This document shows positions 27,293 to 37,077 of a stretch of 64,000 nucleotides of DNA, in pieces. The stretch covers positions 62,001 to 126,000 of the forward strand of contig NZ_LZHT01000003.1 in NCBI RefSeq assembly GCF_001667315.1, given 5' to 3'. The translations under genes were made by a program, and so were the position numbers. The stretch is from Mycobacterium sp. 852002-10029_SCH5224772 (GTDB lineage Bacteria > Actinomycetota > Actinomycetes > Mycobacteriales > Mycobacteriaceae). The notes below the pieces were generated by a model. The model saw only the letters and a list, made by a program, of their open reading frames with translations. It was not told the origin of the DNA and searched no databases. Each line of letters starts with the position of its first letter. The stretch's first letter is position 1.

Positions 27293-28117
27293 CTAGCGCA
27301 AATGCACCACATCGCCGGCCGCGACGACGGCAGTCTGTCCGCCGCTGTCCAGGCACAGCCGGCCCTGGTCGTCGATGGCGGTCGCGGTCCCGTCGATCTG
27401 CTTGCCGCCGGGCAGGTGCGCGCGCACCCGGGCGCCGAGGGTCAGGCTGCGCGCCCGGTAGTCGGCGGCCAGCGCCCAGTCGGCCCCGCGCGCGGCGCGC
27501 CAGGCCACGATGCGCCGACCGAGCTCGACCAGCAGCGCGGACGCCAGCCGGGTGCGGTCGGGCGCCGCGACGCCGAGGTCGAGCAGCGACGTCGCGCCCG
27601 GGCCGTCGATCTCGTCGGCGGCCTGAGTCACGTTGAGCCCCAAGCCGATAACCACGACCGGCTTTGCCACTTCGGCAAGAATTCCGGCCAGCTTGCCCGG
27701 CGAATCCGCCGGCCCGGCCAGCACGTCGTTGGGCCACTTGAGCCCCACCCGGGCCCCGGCGCCTTCCAGCAACGGGGCGACGGTGTCGACCACCGCCACC
27801 CCGGTGGCCAGCGGCAGCCAGCCCCACCCGGTGGTCGGGACGTCGACGACGCTGACTCCGACCGACATCGTGATCTGCGCGCGCGGGGTGGCCGACCAGC
27901 CGCGGCCGTGCCGTCCGCGCCCGGCGGTCTGGTGCTCGGCGATCAGCACGGCCCCGGCGACGTCATCGCCCGACGACGCGCGCGCCAGCAGGTCGGCGTT
28001 GGTGGAGCCGGTCTGCTCGACGACGTCGAGCTGACGCCAGCCCAGCCCGGTGCCGATCAACTCGGCGCGCAGCGCGGCGGCGTCCAGTGGTGCTCGGAGT
28101 TGATCTCGGTCTGTCAC
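27293..28117 (-). CDS. birA: Biotin-[acetyl-CoA-carboxylase] ligase
   Basis: 274 aa from GTG at 28117. Attaches biotin to carboxyl-carrier lysines through biotinyl-AMP. Visible: TGSTNADLLARA, AEHQTAGRGRHGRGW (biotin/ATP loop), LKWPNDVL and GLGLNV. It has no N-terminal DNA-binding domain, so it is a ligase rather than a repressor. Its natural substrate, the AccA3 biotin domain, is encoded at 33.9-35.7 kb and the partner accD5/accE5 at 29.8 kb. Orthologue of Rv3279c. Confidence 0.93.
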   Translation of the reverse strand: MTDRDQLRAPLDAAALRAELIGTGLGWRQLDVVEQTGSTNADLLARASSGDDVAGAVLIAEHQTAGRGRHGRGWSATPRAQITMSVGVSVVDVPTTGWGWLPLATGVAVVDTVAPLLEGAGARVGLKWPNDVLAGPADSPGKLAGILAEVAKPVVVIGLGLNVTQAADEIDGPGATSLLDLGVAAPDRTRLASALLVELGRRIVAWRAARGADWALAADYRARSLTLGARVRAHLPGGKQIDGTATAIDDQGRLCLDSGGQTAVVAAGDVVHLR

Positions 28118-28124
28118 CGGACCC

Positions 28125-28130
28125 AGCCTA
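28125..28130 (-). promoter_or_regulatory. Leaderless-type -10 box of birA
   Basis: TAGGCT on the minus strand lies seven bases before the GTG at 28117. It sits between birA and the stop of the flavoprotein gene, so birA can be transcribed independently. Confidence 0.5.
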
Positions 28131-28134
28131 GAAC

Positions 28135-29682
28135 TCAGGGCCGACGGTCGCGCATGTCCAGCACGGCCAGGTGGCTGAACAGCATGCTCGTTCCGATCGG
28201 GTTGCCGCCGCCGGGATAGGCGGTGCCGCTGGGTGCGGCCATCGTGTTGCCCGCCGCGTACAGGCCGGCGATCGGTTCGCCGGATGTGTCGAGCACCCGC
28301 GCCGCGGCGTCGGTGCGCAGGCCACCCTTGGTGCCCAGGTCCGAGATGCCGAACGCCGCGGCGTGATAGGGCGGGCGGTCGATGGGCACCAGCGGCGACG
28401 CGCCCGCCGAGAACGCGCGATCGAATGCCTCGTCGCCGCGCCCGAAGTCCTCGTCGACGCCGGAGGCGGCAAAACCGTTGAACCGCAACACCGTTGCCGC
28501 CAGCCGCTCACCGGGCACCCCGATCTTGTCGGCCAGTTCCTCGAGGGTGTCCGCGGTATGCCACAGGCCGGCGGCGACGTACTTCTCGGTCTCGACGAGG
28601 GAGACGTTGGCGGCCTTGACCGGCGGCACCTCGCCCTCCTTGTCGTCGTAGATCATCCAGTACGGCAACGTGATTGACCCGTCGTGCAGCTGCGCGATGA
28701 TCTCGCGGCCGGCCCGGTCGTAGGCCCGGGACTCGTTGACGAACCGGTCGCCGTCCTGGTTGACGAAGATGCCGCCGGTGAACCACAGCGCGAAGGCGGA
28801 CCGGCCATCGGGGTGGGTCATGCCCGGCGACCACCACGCCTGATCCAGCAGATCGGTGTCGGCGCCCGCGGCGATGCCGGCCTGCAGCGCCAGGCCGCGA
28901 CTTCCCGGGCCGCCCATGGTGTCTCGCGAACTACCCGGCACCCCGTACGCGTGGCGCAGCTCGTCGTTGCCTTCGAAGCCGCCGGCGGCCAGCAGCACGC
29001 CCCGGCGGGTACCGATGGCGTGGCGCTGCCCGCCGGTCTCGACGATCGCCCCGGTGACCCGGCCGTCGGACCGCACGAGTTCGACCAGGGCGGTGTCGCG
29101 TTGCAGCGTCGCGGTCGGGTACTGGCCGATGGCCTTGAGGAATCGGGCGATCAGGGCGCGGCCCCCGATGTAGTAGTCCGACGGCGGCGCGGCGCCGAGC
29201 CGGTCGGTGTCCAGCGGCCCGCGGATCGCGTCACGGAATTCGGGGGCGGCGGCCACCGCCAGCGGCTTGGCGGCGATGTGACGCTGACCGTCGAGGCGCG
29301 CCTTGGGCGCCTTGCCGTAGTAGTCGGGCCAGGGCAGCGGCACGAACTTCAGGCTCGGGTCGGCCTCCAGGTACTCGATCAGCCCGGCGCCGCCGCGGAC
29401 ATAGGTTTCCTGCAGCTCGCGCGGGGTGCGGTCGCCGACCACGGCGTGGTAGTAGGTGAGCGCGTCCTCGATGGTGTCGTCGGTGCCGGCGCGGACCAGC
29501 ACCGGATTGCACGGGAACCAGACGCCGCCCCCGCCGGAGTACGCCGTGGTGCCGCCGAATTTGCCGGTGGCCTCGACCAGGAGCACGTCGAGGCCTTCGC
29601 GCGCCGCGGTGTACGCGCCGGTCACGCCGCCACCACCCGATCCCGCGACCAGTACGTCGCATTCCCGCGCCCAGTCGACCAC
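28135..29682 (-). CDS. KstD-like FAD-dependent dehydrogenase
   Basis: 515 aa from GTG at 29682. N-terminal FAD fold [29 protein letters not shown], then [14 protein letters not shown], and a C-terminal FAD/substrate block with [14 protein letters not shown] and [12 protein letters not shown]. The layout fits the 3-ketosteroid dehydrogenase/fumarate reductase flavoprotein group; the Tyr and Gly of YPGGG match positions used by Delta1-ketosteroid dehydrogenases. It could act on a steroid or another enone; the substrate is not known. Inserted between birA and accD5, which I recall as neighbours in M. tuberculosis, so this is an accessory gene. Confidence 0.8.
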   Translation of the reverse strand: MVDWARECDVLVAGSGGGGVTGAYTAAREGLDVLLVEATGKFGGTTAYSGGGGVWFPCNPVLVRAGTDDTIEDALTYYHAVVGDRTPRELQETYVRGGAGLIEYLEADPSLKFVPLPWPDYYGKAPKARLDGQRHIAAKPLAVAAAPEFRDAIRGPLDTDRLGAAPPSDYYIGGRALIARFLKAIGQYPTATLQRDTALVELVRSDGRVTGAIVETGGQRHAIGTRRGVLLAAGGFEGNDELRHAYGVPGSSRDTMGGPGSRGLALQAGIAAGADTDLLDQAWWSPGMTHPDGRSAFALWFTGGIFVNQDGDRFVNESRAYDRAGREIIAQLHDGSITLPYWMIYDDKEGEVPPVKAANVSLVETEKYVAAGLWHTADTLEELADKIGVPGERLAATVLRFNGFAASGVDEDFGRGDEAFDRAFSAGASPLVPIDRPPYHAAAFGISDLGTKGGLRTDAAARVLDTSGEPIAGLYAAGNTMAAPSGTAYPGGGNPIGTSMLFSHLAVLDMRDRRP

Positions 29683-29688
29683 GCGATC

Positions 29689-29694
29689 ACGGTA
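29689..29694 (-). promoter_or_regulatory. Leaderless-type -10 box of the KstD-like gene
   Basis: TACCGT on the minus strand lies six bases before the GTG at 29682; no ribosome-binding site is seen. Confidence 0.4.
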
Positions 29695-29745
29695 CCGACC
29701 GAACCGCCCGCCCGGGCTTGATGCGGCCGCGGCGATTACCGCCGC

Positions 29746-29751
29746 TAAGCT
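29746..29751 (+). promoter_or_regulatory. Leaderless-type -10 box of accD5
   Basis: TAAGCT lies eight bases before the ATG at 29760; there is no Shine-Dalgarno sequence, favouring a leaderless mRNA. Confidence 0.5.
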
Positions 29752-29759
29752 CGATTCCT

Positions 29760-31400
29760 ATGACGAGCGTTACCGACCACACCGCGGAGCCTGCTGCCGA
29801 ACACACCATCGACATCCACACCACCGCGGGCAAGCTGGCCGAACTGCACAAGCGCCGGGAAGAGTCGCTGCACCCGGTGGGTGAACAGGCCGTCGAGAAG
29901 GTGCACGCCAAGGGCAAGCTGACCGCCCGCGAGCGCATCCTCGCCCTGCTCGACGAGGACTCGTTCGTCGAGCTCGACGCGCTGGCCAAGCACCGCAGCA
30001 AGAACTTCGGCCTGGAAAACAACCGCCCGCTCGGCGACGGCGTGATCACCGGCTACGGCACCATCGACGGCCGCGACGTGTGCATCTTCAGCCAGGACGC
30101 CACGGTGTTCGGCGGCAGCCTCGGCGAGGTGTACGGCGAGAAGATCGTCAAGATCCAGGAGCTGGCGATCAAGACCGGACGCCCGCTGATCGGCATCAAC
30201 GACGGCGCGGGAGCCCGCATCCAGGAGGGCGTCGTCTCGCTCGGCCTGTACAGCAAGATTTTCCGCAACAACATCCTGGCCTCCGGCGTCATCCCGCAGA
30301 TCTCGCTGATCATGGGCGCCGCCGCCGGTGGGCACGTGTACTCCCCCGCCCTGACCGACTTCGTGGTCATGGTCGACCAGACCAGCCAGATGTTCATCAC
30401 CGGGCCCGACGTCATCAAGACCGTCACCGGCGAGGACGTCACCATGGAGGAGCTCGGCGGCGCCCACACCCACATGGCCAAGTCGGGCACCCTGCACTAC
30501 GTCGCCTCCGGCGAGCAGGACGCCTTCGACTGGGTTCGCGACCTGCTGAGCTACCTGCCGCCCAACAACGCCACCGACGCGCCCCGCTACGCCGAGCCGC
30601 ATCCCGCGGGTGCCATCGAGGACAACCTCACCGACGAGGACCTCGAGCTGGACACGCTGATCCCGGACTCGCCCAACCAGCCCTACGACATGCACGAGGT
30701 GATCACCCGCATCCTCGACGACGACGAATTCCTCGAGGTCCAGGGGGGTTACGCGCAGAACATCGTCGTCGGGTTCGGCCGCATCGAGGGCCGGCCGGTC
30801 GGGATCGTGGCCAACCAGCCCACGCAGTTCGCCGGCTGCCTGGACATCAACGCCTCGGAGAAGGCGGCCCGGTTCGTGCGCACCTGCGACTGCTTCAACA
30901 TCCCGATCATCATGCTGGTCGACGTGCCGGGCTTCCTGCCGGGCACCGGGCAGGAATACAACGGCATCATCCGGCGCGGCGCCAAGCTGCTGTTCGCCTA
31001 CGGCGAGGCCACCGTCCCCAAGATCACCGTCATCACCCGCAAGGCCTACGGCGGCGCCTACTGCGTCATGGGCTCCAAGGACATGGGCTGCGACGTCAAC
31101 ATCGCCTGGCCCACGGCGCAGATCGCCGTGATGGGGGCCTCCGGCGCCGTCGGATTCGTCTATCGCCAGCAGCTCAAGGAGGCGGCCAAGGAGGGCAAGG
31201 ACGTCGACGCGCTGCGCCTGGAATTGCAGCAGGAGTACGAGGACACCCTGGTCAACCCGTACGTCGCCGCCGAGCGGGGATACGTCGACGCGGTCATCCC
31301 GCCATCGCACACCCGCGGTTACATCGCCACGGCGCTGCGCCTGCTGGAACGCAAGATCGCCCACCTGCCCCCCAAGAAGCACGGGAACATTCCGCTGTGA
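29760..31400 (+). CDS. accD5: Acyl-CoA carboxylase carboxyltransferase subunit AccD5
   Basis: 546 aa from ATG at 29760 (a longer frame from 29718 is rejected). The beta subunit moves CO2 from biotin on AccA3 to propionyl-CoA (and acetyl-CoA), giving methylmalonyl-CoA for methyl-branched lipids. Two crotonase-like halves are visible; oxyanion-forming glycines are in [11 protein letters not shown] and [13 protein letters not shown] (N-half) and [15 protein letters not shown] and [14 protein letters not shown] (C-half). The stop overlaps accE5. Orthologue of Rv3280 (548 aa). Confidence 0.95.
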   Translation: MTSVTDHTAEPAAEHTIDIHTTAGKLAELHKRREESLHPVGEQAVEKVHAKGKLTARERILALLDEDSFVELDALAKHRSKNFGLENNRPLGDGVITGYGTIDGRDVCIFSQDATVFGGSLGEVYGEKIVKIQELAIKTGRPLIGINDGAGARIQEGVVSLGLYSKIFRNNILASGVIPQISLIMGAAAGGHVYSPALTDFVVMVDQTSQMFITGPDVIKTVTGEDVTMEELGGAHTHMAKSGTLHYVASGEQDAFDWVRDLLSYLPPNNATDAPRYAEPHPAGAIEDNLTDEDLELDTLIPDSPNQPYDMHEVITRILDDDEFLEVQGGYAQNIVVGFGRIEGRPVGIVANQPTQFAGCLDINASEKAARFVRTCDCFNIPIIMLVDVPGFLPGTGQEYNGIIRRGAKLLFAYGEATVPKITVITRKAYGGAYCVMGSKDMGCDVNIAWPTAQIAVMGASGAVGFVYRQQLKEAAKEGKDVDALRLELQQEYEDTLVNPYVAAERGYVDAVIPPSHTRGYIATALRLLERKIAHLPPKKHGNIPL

Positions 31401-31714
31401 GTCGAGTGAGCGGAACAAACGCAGTGAGTGACGGGAACGAGACGAACGATCAGGCCACTGTGAGTGACGAAAGCGGTTCTGCGGCAACTGAACCCGCGTC
31501 CCAAGCGCACGAGCCGCACATCCAGATCCTCAAGGGTCAGCCCACCGTCGAGGAGGTGGCCGCGCTGCTCGCGGTGCTGGGCTGCGCCGGTGGCGCGCCG
31601 GAGCCCCAACAGCCCGAGCAGACCCGCTGGGGCCTGCCGGTCGACCGGCTGCGGTTCGCGATGTCGAACTACCAGCGGCTCACCATGCAGCAAATGACGC
31701 ACATGAGGCATTGA
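31397..31714 (+). CDS. accE5: Acyl-CoA carboxylase epsilon subunit AccE5
   Basis: 105 aa from GTG at 31397, in a GTGA overlap with the accD5 stop. The first 45 residues are disordered and acidic ([20 protein letters not shown]); the conserved core [22 protein letters not shown] and [20 protein letters not shown] follows. This small subunit strengthens the AccA3-AccD5 complex. The M. tuberculosis protein is longer (177 aa) because of its N-terminal disordered region. In-frame GTG codons near 31424 and 31459 are alternative starts. The stop overlaps maf. Confidence 0.85.
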   Translation: MSRVSGTNAVSDGNETNDQATVSDESGSAATEPASQAHEPHIQILKGQPTVEEVAALLAVLGCAGGAPEPQQPEQTRWGLPVDRLRFAMSNYQRLTMQQMTHMRH

Positions 31715-32343
31715 CCCGCCTGGTGCTGGCGTCGGCCTCGGCCGGGCGGCTCAAGGTGTTGCGTCAGGCGGGTGTCGATCCGCTGGTCGTGGTGTCCGGC
31801 GTCGACGAAGACGCGATCGCGGCCGCGCTGGGCCCCGACGCGTCGCCGCCCGACGTGGTGTGCGCCCTGGCGCGGGCCAAGGCCGAACAGGTGGCCGCCG
31901 AACTGGACGGCGGCGTCGCGGCCAATTGCGTTGTCATTGGCTGTGATTCGATGCTCGAGATCGACGGCCGACTGTGTGGGAAGCCCGGGTCGGCCGATAC
32001 CGCCGTGAGCCAGTGGCGCCTGATGGGTGGCCGCTCCGGCGAGCTGCACACCGGGCACTGCCTGCTGCGCCTGCGTGACGGCGCCATCACCCACCGCGAA
32101 GTCGAATCGCTGTGTACCACAGTGCATTTCGCTACTCCGACGGAGGCGGATCTGCGGGCGTACGTCGCCCACGGCGAGCCGTGGCACGTGGCGGGCGGCT
32201 TCACCCTCGACGGCCTGGGTGGCTGGTTCGTCGACGGAATCGAGGGGGACCCGTCGAACGTGATCGGCGTGAGCCTGCCGCTGCTGCGGCGCCTGGTGGG
32301 GCGGGCCGGGCTGTCGGTGGCCGCGCTGTGGGCGGCGAATTGA
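31711..32343 (+). CDS. maf: Maf-family nucleotide pyrophosphatase
   Basis: 210 aa from TTG at 31711, in a TTGA overlap with accE5. Maf proteins hydrolyse non-canonical or specific NTPs to NMP and pyrophosphate and can restrain septum formation. Visible: [14 protein letters not shown] (SxSxxR substrate motif), GCDSML (metal-binding Asp) and the basic/acidic loop [18 protein letters not shown]. Third gene of the accD5-accE5-maf unit, as in M. tuberculosis Rv3280-Rv3282. Confidence 0.9.
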   Translation: MTRLVLASASAGRLKVLRQAGVDPLVVVSGVDEDAIAAALGPDASPPDVVCALARAKAEQVAAELDGGVAANCVVIGCDSMLEIDGRLCGKPGSADTAVSQWRLMGGRSGELHTGHCLLRLRDGAITHREVESLCTTVHFATPTEADLRAYVAHGEPWHVAGGFTLDGLGGWFVDGIEGDPSNVIGVSLPLLRRLVGRAGLSVAALWAAN

Positions 32344-32423
32344 CGCCGAGCGTCGACGCGGTGGGCTCCTCCGGCTGACGTCACGACAACACGTCGACGT
32401 TGGTGGCGAAATGTCGGGATGAG

Positions 32424-32429
32424 TAGGCT
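32424..32429 (+). promoter_or_regulatory. Leaderless-type -10 box of sseA
   Basis: TAGGCT lies seven bases before the GTG at 32437. This spacing supports GTG 32437 over the ATG at 32419, which would lie upstream of the -10 box. Confidence 0.5.
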
Positions 32430-32436
32430 CGACAAC

Positions 32437-33339
32437 GTGGCATTACCCCCCGATCCAAGCCCGACACTGTCGAACTACGCCCACCCCGAGCGACTGGTTA
32501 CCGCCGACTGGCTGTCCGCCCACCAGGGCGCCCCCGGCCTGGTGATCGTCGAATCCGACGAGGACGTGTTGCTCTACGACGTCGGTCACATCCCCGGCGC
32601 GGTGAAAATCGACTGGCACACCGACCTCAACGACCCCCGGGTCCGCGACTACATCAACGGTGCGCAGTTCGCCGAGTTGATGGACCGCAAAGGCATCGCC
32701 CGCGACGACACCGTGGTGATCTACGGCGACAAGAGCAACTGGTGGGCGGCCTATGCGCTGTGGGTGTTCACATTGTTCGGCCACCCGGACGTGCGCCTGC
32801 TCAACGGCGGTCGCGACCTGTGGCTGGCCGAACGCCGGGAGACCACGTTGGACGTCCCCACCAAGACGTCCACCGGCTACCCCGTGGTCACACGCAACGA
32901 CGAGCCCATCCGCGCCTTCAAGGACGAAGTGCTGGGGATTCTCGGCAGCCAGCCGCTGATCGACGTGCGCTCGCCGGACGAGTACACCGGTAAGCGCACC
33001 CACATGCCCGAGTACCCCGAGGAGGGCGTGCTGCGCGGCGGCCACATCCCGACCGCCCGGTCGATCCCGTGGGCCAAGGCGGTCGACGAGAGCGGCCGGT
33101 TCCGCGGCCGCGACGAGCTCGAGGAGCTCTACGGTTTCCTCGAGCCGGACGACAAGACCGTCGTGTACTGCCGCATCGGCGAACGGTCCAGCCACACGTG
33201 GTTCGTGCTGACGCACCTGTTGGGCAAGCCCGGCGTCCGCAATTACGACGGCTCGTGGACCGAGTGGGGCAACACCGTGCGCACCCCGATCGTCGCCGGC
33301 ACGGACCCGGGGCAGGCGCCGGGGGCAGTCTCCGTCTGA
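32437..33339 (+). CDS. sseA: Thiosulfate sulfurtransferase SseA (tandem rhodanese)
   Basis: 300 aa from GTG at 32437. Two rhodanese domains: an inactive N-terminal one (about residues 20-140) and a C-terminal one with active-site [14 protein letters not shown], where Cys carries the persulfide. CRIGERS fits the mycobacterial SseA signature. It transfers sulfane sulfur to thiophilic acceptors. In M. tuberculosis the orthologue Rv3283 lies in a unit linked to redox homeostasis. The SufE-like gene follows 10 bp later, so sulfur handling is likely shared. Confidence 0.9.
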   Translation: MALPPDPSPTLSNYAHPERLVTADWLSAHQGAPGLVIVESDEDVLLYDVGHIPGAVKIDWHTDLNDPRVRDYINGAQFAELMDRKGIARDDTVVIYGDKSNWWAAYALWVFTLFGHPDVRLLNGGRDLWLAERRETTLDVPTKTSTGYPVVTRNDEPIRAFKDEVLGILGSQPLIDVRSPDEYTGKRTHMPEYPEEGVLRGGHIPTARSIPWAKAVDESGRFRGRDELEELYGFLEPDDKTVVYCRIGERSSHTWFVLTHLLGKPGVRNYDGSWTEWGNTVRTPIVAGTDPGQAPGAVSV

Positions 33340-33349
33340 TGGGTGCGCG

Positions 33350-33772
33350 ATGAGCATGCCCGCACCGCTGGCCGAGGTGGTATCCGACTTCGCCGAGGTC
33401 GAGGGGCAGGACAAGCTGAAGCTGCTGCTGGAATTCGCCGACGAGCTGCCGGACCTGCCGCCCGAGCTGGAGGAGCGGGCCATGGAGCCGGTCCCCGAGT
33501 GCCAGACGCCGCTGTTCCTGCATGTCGACGCCAGCGACCCGAACCGGGTGCGGTTGCACTTCAGCGCACCCGCCGAATCACCGACCACCCGGGGGTTCGC
33601 GGCGATCCTGGCCACCGGCCTCGACGCGCAGCCCGCCGCCGAGATCCTGGCCGTGCCCGAGGATTTTTACGACGACCTCGGACTGGCCGCGCTGATCAGC
33701 CCGCTGCGGTTGCGCGGCCTCTCGGCGATGCTCGCCCGCATCAAGCGCAGGCTGCGCGAGCCGACCGGATAA
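33350..33772 (+). CDS. SufE-like Fe-S/sulfur-transfer protein (Rv3284-like)
   Basis: 140 aa. SufE fold: [30 protein letters not shown] at the N-terminus and [12 protein letters not shown], where the Cys is at the position that accepts persulfide sulfur from a cysteine desulfurase. [26 protein letters not shown] closes the domain. Adjacent to sseA and presumably in its transcript. It is separate from the main SUF operon, so the desulfurase partner is not known. Confidence 0.87.
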   Translation: MSMPAPLAEVVSDFAEVEGQDKLKLLLEFADELPDLPPELEERAMEPVPECQTPLFLHVDASDPNRVRLHFSAPAESPTTRGFAAILATGLDAQPAAEILAVPEDFYDDLGLAALISPLRLRGLSAMLARIKRRLREPTG

Positions 33773-33830
33773 ATCCGGACCGCCTCGCCGGCCCAACGGC
33801 GCGGCGCTTAGACTTCCCGAGAACTCGTTG

Positions 33831-33872
33831 TAAGAAATTCTCTTAAAGACGCCCGCAGAAAATACGTCTGCG
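33831..33872. promoter_or_regulatory. Two inverted repeats upstream of accA3
   Basis: The 122-bp gap before accA3 contains TAAGA-N5-TCTTA (33831-33845) and CGCAGA-N7-TCTGCG (33854-33872), both perfect, on an AT-richer background. They lie 24-65 bp before the start, where an operator would act. The binding protein is unknown; a terminator for the upstream gene is less likely because no T-run follows. Confidence 0.4.
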
Positions 33873-33895
33873 ACCGATGCCATACAGGAGGGGCA

Positions 33896-35698
33896 GTGGC
33901 CAGTCACGCCAGCTCGAGGATCTCCAAAGTGCTCGTCGCCAACCGCGGCGAGATCGCTGTCCGGGTGATCCGCGCGGCCCGCGATGCGGGCCTGTCCAGC
34001 GTGGCGGTGTACGCCGAGCCCGACGCCGAAGCGCCCCACGTGCGTCTGGCCGACGAGGCGTTCGCTTTGGGCGGGCAGACCTCCGCGGAGTCCTACCTGG
34101 ACTTCGGCAAGCTCCTCGACGCGGCGGCCAAGTCCGGCGCCAACGCCGTCCACCCCGGCTACGGATTCCTGTCGGAGAACGCCGATTTCGCGCAGGCGGT
34201 CCTCGACGCGGGCCTGATCTGGATCGGCCCCAGCCCGCAGTCCATCCGCGACCTCGGTGACAAGGTCACCGCCCGCCACATCGCCGCCCGCGCCCAGGCC
34301 CCGCTGGTGCCCGGCACCCCCGACCCGGTCAAGGACGCCGACGAGGTGGTGGCCTTCGCCCAGGAGTACGGCGTGCCGATCGCCATCAAGGCGGCCTTCG
34401 GTGGCGGCGGCCGGGGCATGAAGGTGGCCCGCACCCTCGAAGAGATCCCCGAGCTGTTCGAGTCGGCCACCCGTGAGGCCGTCGCGGCGTTCGGCCGCGG
34501 CGAGTGCTTCGTCGAGCGCTACCTGGACAAGCCGCGCCACGTGGAGGCGCAGGTGATCGCCGACCAGCACGGCAACGTCATCGTCGCCGGCACCCGCGAC
34601 TGCTCGCTGCAGCGCCGGTTCCAGAAGCTGGTGGAAGAGGCACCGGCGCCGTTCCTGAGCGACGCGCAGCGCAAGGAGATCCACGAGTCCGCCAAGCGGA
34701 TCTGCAAAGAGGCCCACTACTACGGCGCCGGGACCGTCGAATACCTGGTCGGCCAGGACGGCCTGATCTCCTTCCTCGAGGTCAACACCCGTCTTCAGGT
34801 CGAGCACCCGGTCACCGAGGAGACCGCCGGCATCGACCTGGTCCTGCAGCAGTTCAAGATCGCCAACGGCGACAAGCTGGACATCACCGAGGACCCGACC
34901 CCCCGCGGGCACGCCATCGAGTTCCGGATCAACGGCGAGGACGCCGGGCGCGGCTTCTTGCCCGCGCCGGGACCGGTCACCCGCTATGACATCCCCACCG
35001 GGCCCGGTGTCCGGTTGGACTCCGGCGTCGAGGCCGGTTCGGTGATCGGCGGGCAGTTCGACTCCATGCTGTCCAAGCTGATCGTGTACGGCGCCACCCG
35101 CGAGGAGGCGCTCGCCCGCTCCCGCCGCGCCCTGGACGAGTTCCACGTCGAGGGCCTGGCCACGGTCATCCCATTCCACCGCGCCGTCGTGTCGGACCCG
35201 GCGTTCGTCGGCGACGGCGACAGCTTCTCGGTGCACACGCGCTGGATCGAAACCGAGTGGGACAACACCATCGAGCCGTTCACCGGCGGGGAGCCGCTGG
35301 ACGACGAAGCGGACGCCCGGCCCCGTCAGAAGGTGGTCGTGGAGGTCGGCGGCCGCCGGCTGGAGGTGTCGCTGCCCGGTGAACTGGCGCTGTCCAACGG
35401 CGGCGGCGGTGGCGGTGAGGCGGGTGTCATCCGCAAGAAGCCCAAGGCACGCAAGCGGGGGGCACACGCGGGTGCGGCCGCCTCCGGCGACGCGGTCACC
35501 GCGCCCATGCAGGGCACCGTGGTCAAGGTCGCGGTCGAGGAAGGCCAGGAGGTTGCCACGGGCGACCTGGTGGTGGTCCTCGAGGCGATGAAGATGGAGA
35601 ACCCGGTCACCGCGCACAAGGACGGGGTCATCACCGGGCTCGCGGTCGAGGCCGGCGCCGCCATCACGCAGGGCACGGTGCTGGCCGAGATCAAGTAG
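33896..35698 (+). CDS. accA3: Biotin carboxylase/carrier alpha subunit AccA3
   Basis: 600 aa from GTG, ribosome site GGAGGGG. Biotin carboxylase domain about residues 8-460 ([31 protein letters not shown]-grasp loop, [14 protein letters not shown]), basic linker (about 510-525) and C-terminal biotin carrier with EAMKMENPV, biotinyl-Lys566. Shared alpha subunit for acyl-CoA carboxylases with AccD4/5/6; feeds malonyl- and methylmalonyl-CoA to mycolate and methyl-branched lipid synthesis. BirA (27.3 kb) is its modifier. Orthologue of Rv3285. Confidence 0.96.
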   Translation: MASHASSRISKVLVANRGEIAVRVIRAARDAGLSSVAVYAEPDAEAPHVRLADEAFALGGQTSAESYLDFGKLLDAAAKSGANAVHPGYGFLSENADFAQAVLDAGLIWIGPSPQSIRDLGDKVTARHIAARAQAPLVPGTPDPVKDADEVVAFAQEYGVPIAIKAAFGGGGRGMKVARTLEEIPELFESATREAVAAFGRGECFVERYLDKPRHVEAQVIADQHGNVIVAGTRDCSLQRRFQKLVEEAPAPFLSDAQRKEIHESAKRICKEAHYYGAGTVEYLVGQDGLISFLEVNTRLQVEHPVTEETAGIDLVLQQFKIANGDKLDITEDPTPRGHAIEFRINGEDAGRGFLPAPGPVTRYDIPTGPGVRLDSGVEAGSVIGGQFDSMLSKLIVYGATREEALARSRRALDEFHVEGLATVIPFHRAVVSDPAFVGDGDSFSVHTRWIETEWDNTIEPFTGGEPLDDEADARPRQKVVVEVGGRRLEVSLPGELALSNGGGGGGEAGVIRKKPKARKRGAHAGAAASGDAVTAPMQGTVVKVAVEEGQEVATGDLVVVLEAMKMENPVTAHKDGVITGLAVEAGAAITQGTVLAEIK

Positions 35699-35726
35699 CG
35701 GCTCCTGAGAGGCCTACAGAGACAAC

Positions 35727-35753
35727 GTTGTCGCCCCTGGCCACCGCGGGTAA
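35727..35753 (+). promoter_or_regulatory. Weak SigF-like promoter before the STAS gene
   Basis: GTTG at 35727-35730, 17-bp spacer, GGGTAA at 35748-35753. Known mycobacterial SigF promoters read GTTT-N15-17-GGGTAT/A. One -35 base deviates and the leader would be about 135 nt, so this is only a candidate. Confidence 0.25.
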
Positions 35754-35895
35754 GGTGACAGACAAGGTTGAGCTCACAGCCGCCCAGGATACGTCGATGG
35801 CGTGGCGGTAGGCGAATTCCCTGTTTCTTCGAACTATTCAACGTCGGCTGACGTATTCCACAGCAGCAATCCTCCTCGACAAAATGGAGTCAGCA

Positions 35896-36318
35896 ATGTC
35901 TGTGGCCCAATCTTGGCAGCAGAGCCGCACGGCGCAGTTCACCGCCCGGCGGGGCCCGGTGGGCACCCTGATCACGGTCGACGGTGAGCTCGACGCGGCC
36001 AACGCGGATCAGCTCGTCGCGTACGTCCAACAGAACGTCAACCGCTCCCGGCGGGTGATCCTCGACCTGCGCGGCCTGAAATTCGTTGGCACCGCCGGCT
36101 TTTCGGCGCTGCACCGGATCAACGTCATGTGCTCGGCCGCCCAGGTGTCGTGGGCCATGGCGCCGAGCCCGGCGGTGGCCAGGCTGCTGCGTGTCTGCGA
36201 CCCGGACGGCACGCTCCCGGTGACGACGCAGAAGGCCGAGCCGCTGCTGGAGCCGCTGTGGGTCGAGGACGACGAAAACCCCCGGCCGCTACTGCAACTG
36301 GTCCCGCAGCCGCGTTAG
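35896..36318 (+). CDS. STAS-domain anti-sigma factor antagonist, convergent with sigF
   Basis: 140 aa from ATG at 35896, set by TGGAG five bases upstream (ATG 35884 is less likely). SpoIIAA-like STAS fold: TLITVDGELDAANADQLVAYV, then RRVILDLRGLKFVGTAGFSAL. In classic antagonists the phospho-site reads D-S-x-G; here it is G-Thr66-A-G, so Thr would be the target. Cys79 and Cys101 recall the redox-sensitive mycobacterial antagonist RsfA (Rv1365c). Its last 30 bp overlap the 3' end of sigF on the other strand. I do not recall this gene here in M. tuberculosis. Confidence 0.8.
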   Translation: MSVAQSWQQSRTAQFTARRGPVGTLITVDGELDAANADQLVAYVQQNVNRSRRVILDLRGLKFVGTAGFSALHRINVMCSAAQVSWAMAPSPAVARLLRVCDPDGTLPVTTQKAEPLLEPLWVEDDENPRPLLQLVPQPR

Positions 36319-37077
36319 CGACTTCGCCAGCAAGCGCGACACGTGCATCTGTGAGATGCCGACCCGCTCGGCGATCTGCGTTTGGGTCATCGACTCGAAG
36401 AACCGCAGCACCAACACCGTTCGTTCCCGCTCGGGCAGCGCCTCGAGCAACGGACGCAGCGATTCCTGGTCCTCGATCCGGTCCAGGCCGGTGTCCACAT
36501 CGCCCAGGGTATCGGCGATCGCGCGAGCTTCCTCCTCCTCGCCCCCGCCGCCGCTGTCGATGGACAAGGTGTTGTAGGAGCTGCCGGCCACCAGGCCCTC
36601 CACCACTTCCTCGCGGTCCATCTCGAGCTCCGCGGCGAGTTCGGTCGCGGTGGGCGCGCGGCCCAGCCGTTGGGACAGATCGGCGGTGGCGGTGCCGAGC
36701 CGCAGGTGCAGTTCTTTGAGCCGCCTCGGCACCTTGACCGACCAGCTGTTGTCGCGGAAGTGCCGGCGGACCTCGCCCATGATCGTGGGCACCGCGAAGG
36801 ACACGAAGTCGGAGCCGGCGTCGACGTCGAAGCGCACCACCGCATTGACCAACCCGACGCGCGCCACCTGGACGAGGTCGTCCCGTGGTTCCCCGCGGCC
36901 CTCGAAGCGGCGCGCGATGTGGTCGGCCAGCGGCAGGCAACGCTCGACGATCTTGTCCCGTTGCCGCTGAACTTCCGGGGAGTCGGGCGCGACCGAGGCC
37001 AACTCACGGAACATGCCCGGAACATCGGCGTATTCGTTCGGGCGCGAGACCGAACCGCCCGCAGCTCGCGGTGTCAC
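36289..37077 (-). CDS. sigF: RNA polymerase sigma factor SigF
   Basis: 262 aa from GTG at 37077. Group 3 sigma factor for stress and stationary-phase genes. Region 2 (DDLVQVARVGLVNAVVRFD...FVSFAVPTIMGEVRRHFRD), region 3 (LKELHLRLGTATADLSQRLGRAPTATELAAEL) and region 4 helix-turn-helix (QTQIAERVGISQMHVSRLLAKSL) are all intact. Starts in a GTGA overlap with rsbW, so the sigma and anti-sigma are made in step. Its 3' end overlaps the STAS gene by 30 bp. Orthologue of Rv3286c (261 aa). Confidence 0.96.
   Translation of the reverse strand: MTPRAAGGSVSRPNEYADVPGMFRELASVAPDSPEVQRQRDKIVERCLPLADHIARRFEGRGEPRDDLVQVARVGLVNAVVRFDVDAGSDFVSFAVPTIMGEVRRHFRDNSWSVKVPRRLKELHLRLGTATADLSQRLGRAPTATELAAELEMDREEVVEGLVAGSSYNTLSIDSGGGGEEEEARAIADTLGDVDTGLDRIEDQESLRPLLEALPERERTVLVLRFFESMTQTQIAERVGISQMHVSRLLAKSLTRLRDQLQ

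Noticed and set aside
29745..31487. 580-residue minus-strand frame over accD5
   Set aside because: Antisense shadow of accD5; no recognisable domain.
33578..35617. 679-residue minus-strand frame over accA3
   Set aside because: Antisense shadow with biased composition; accA3 motifs are complete on the other strand.
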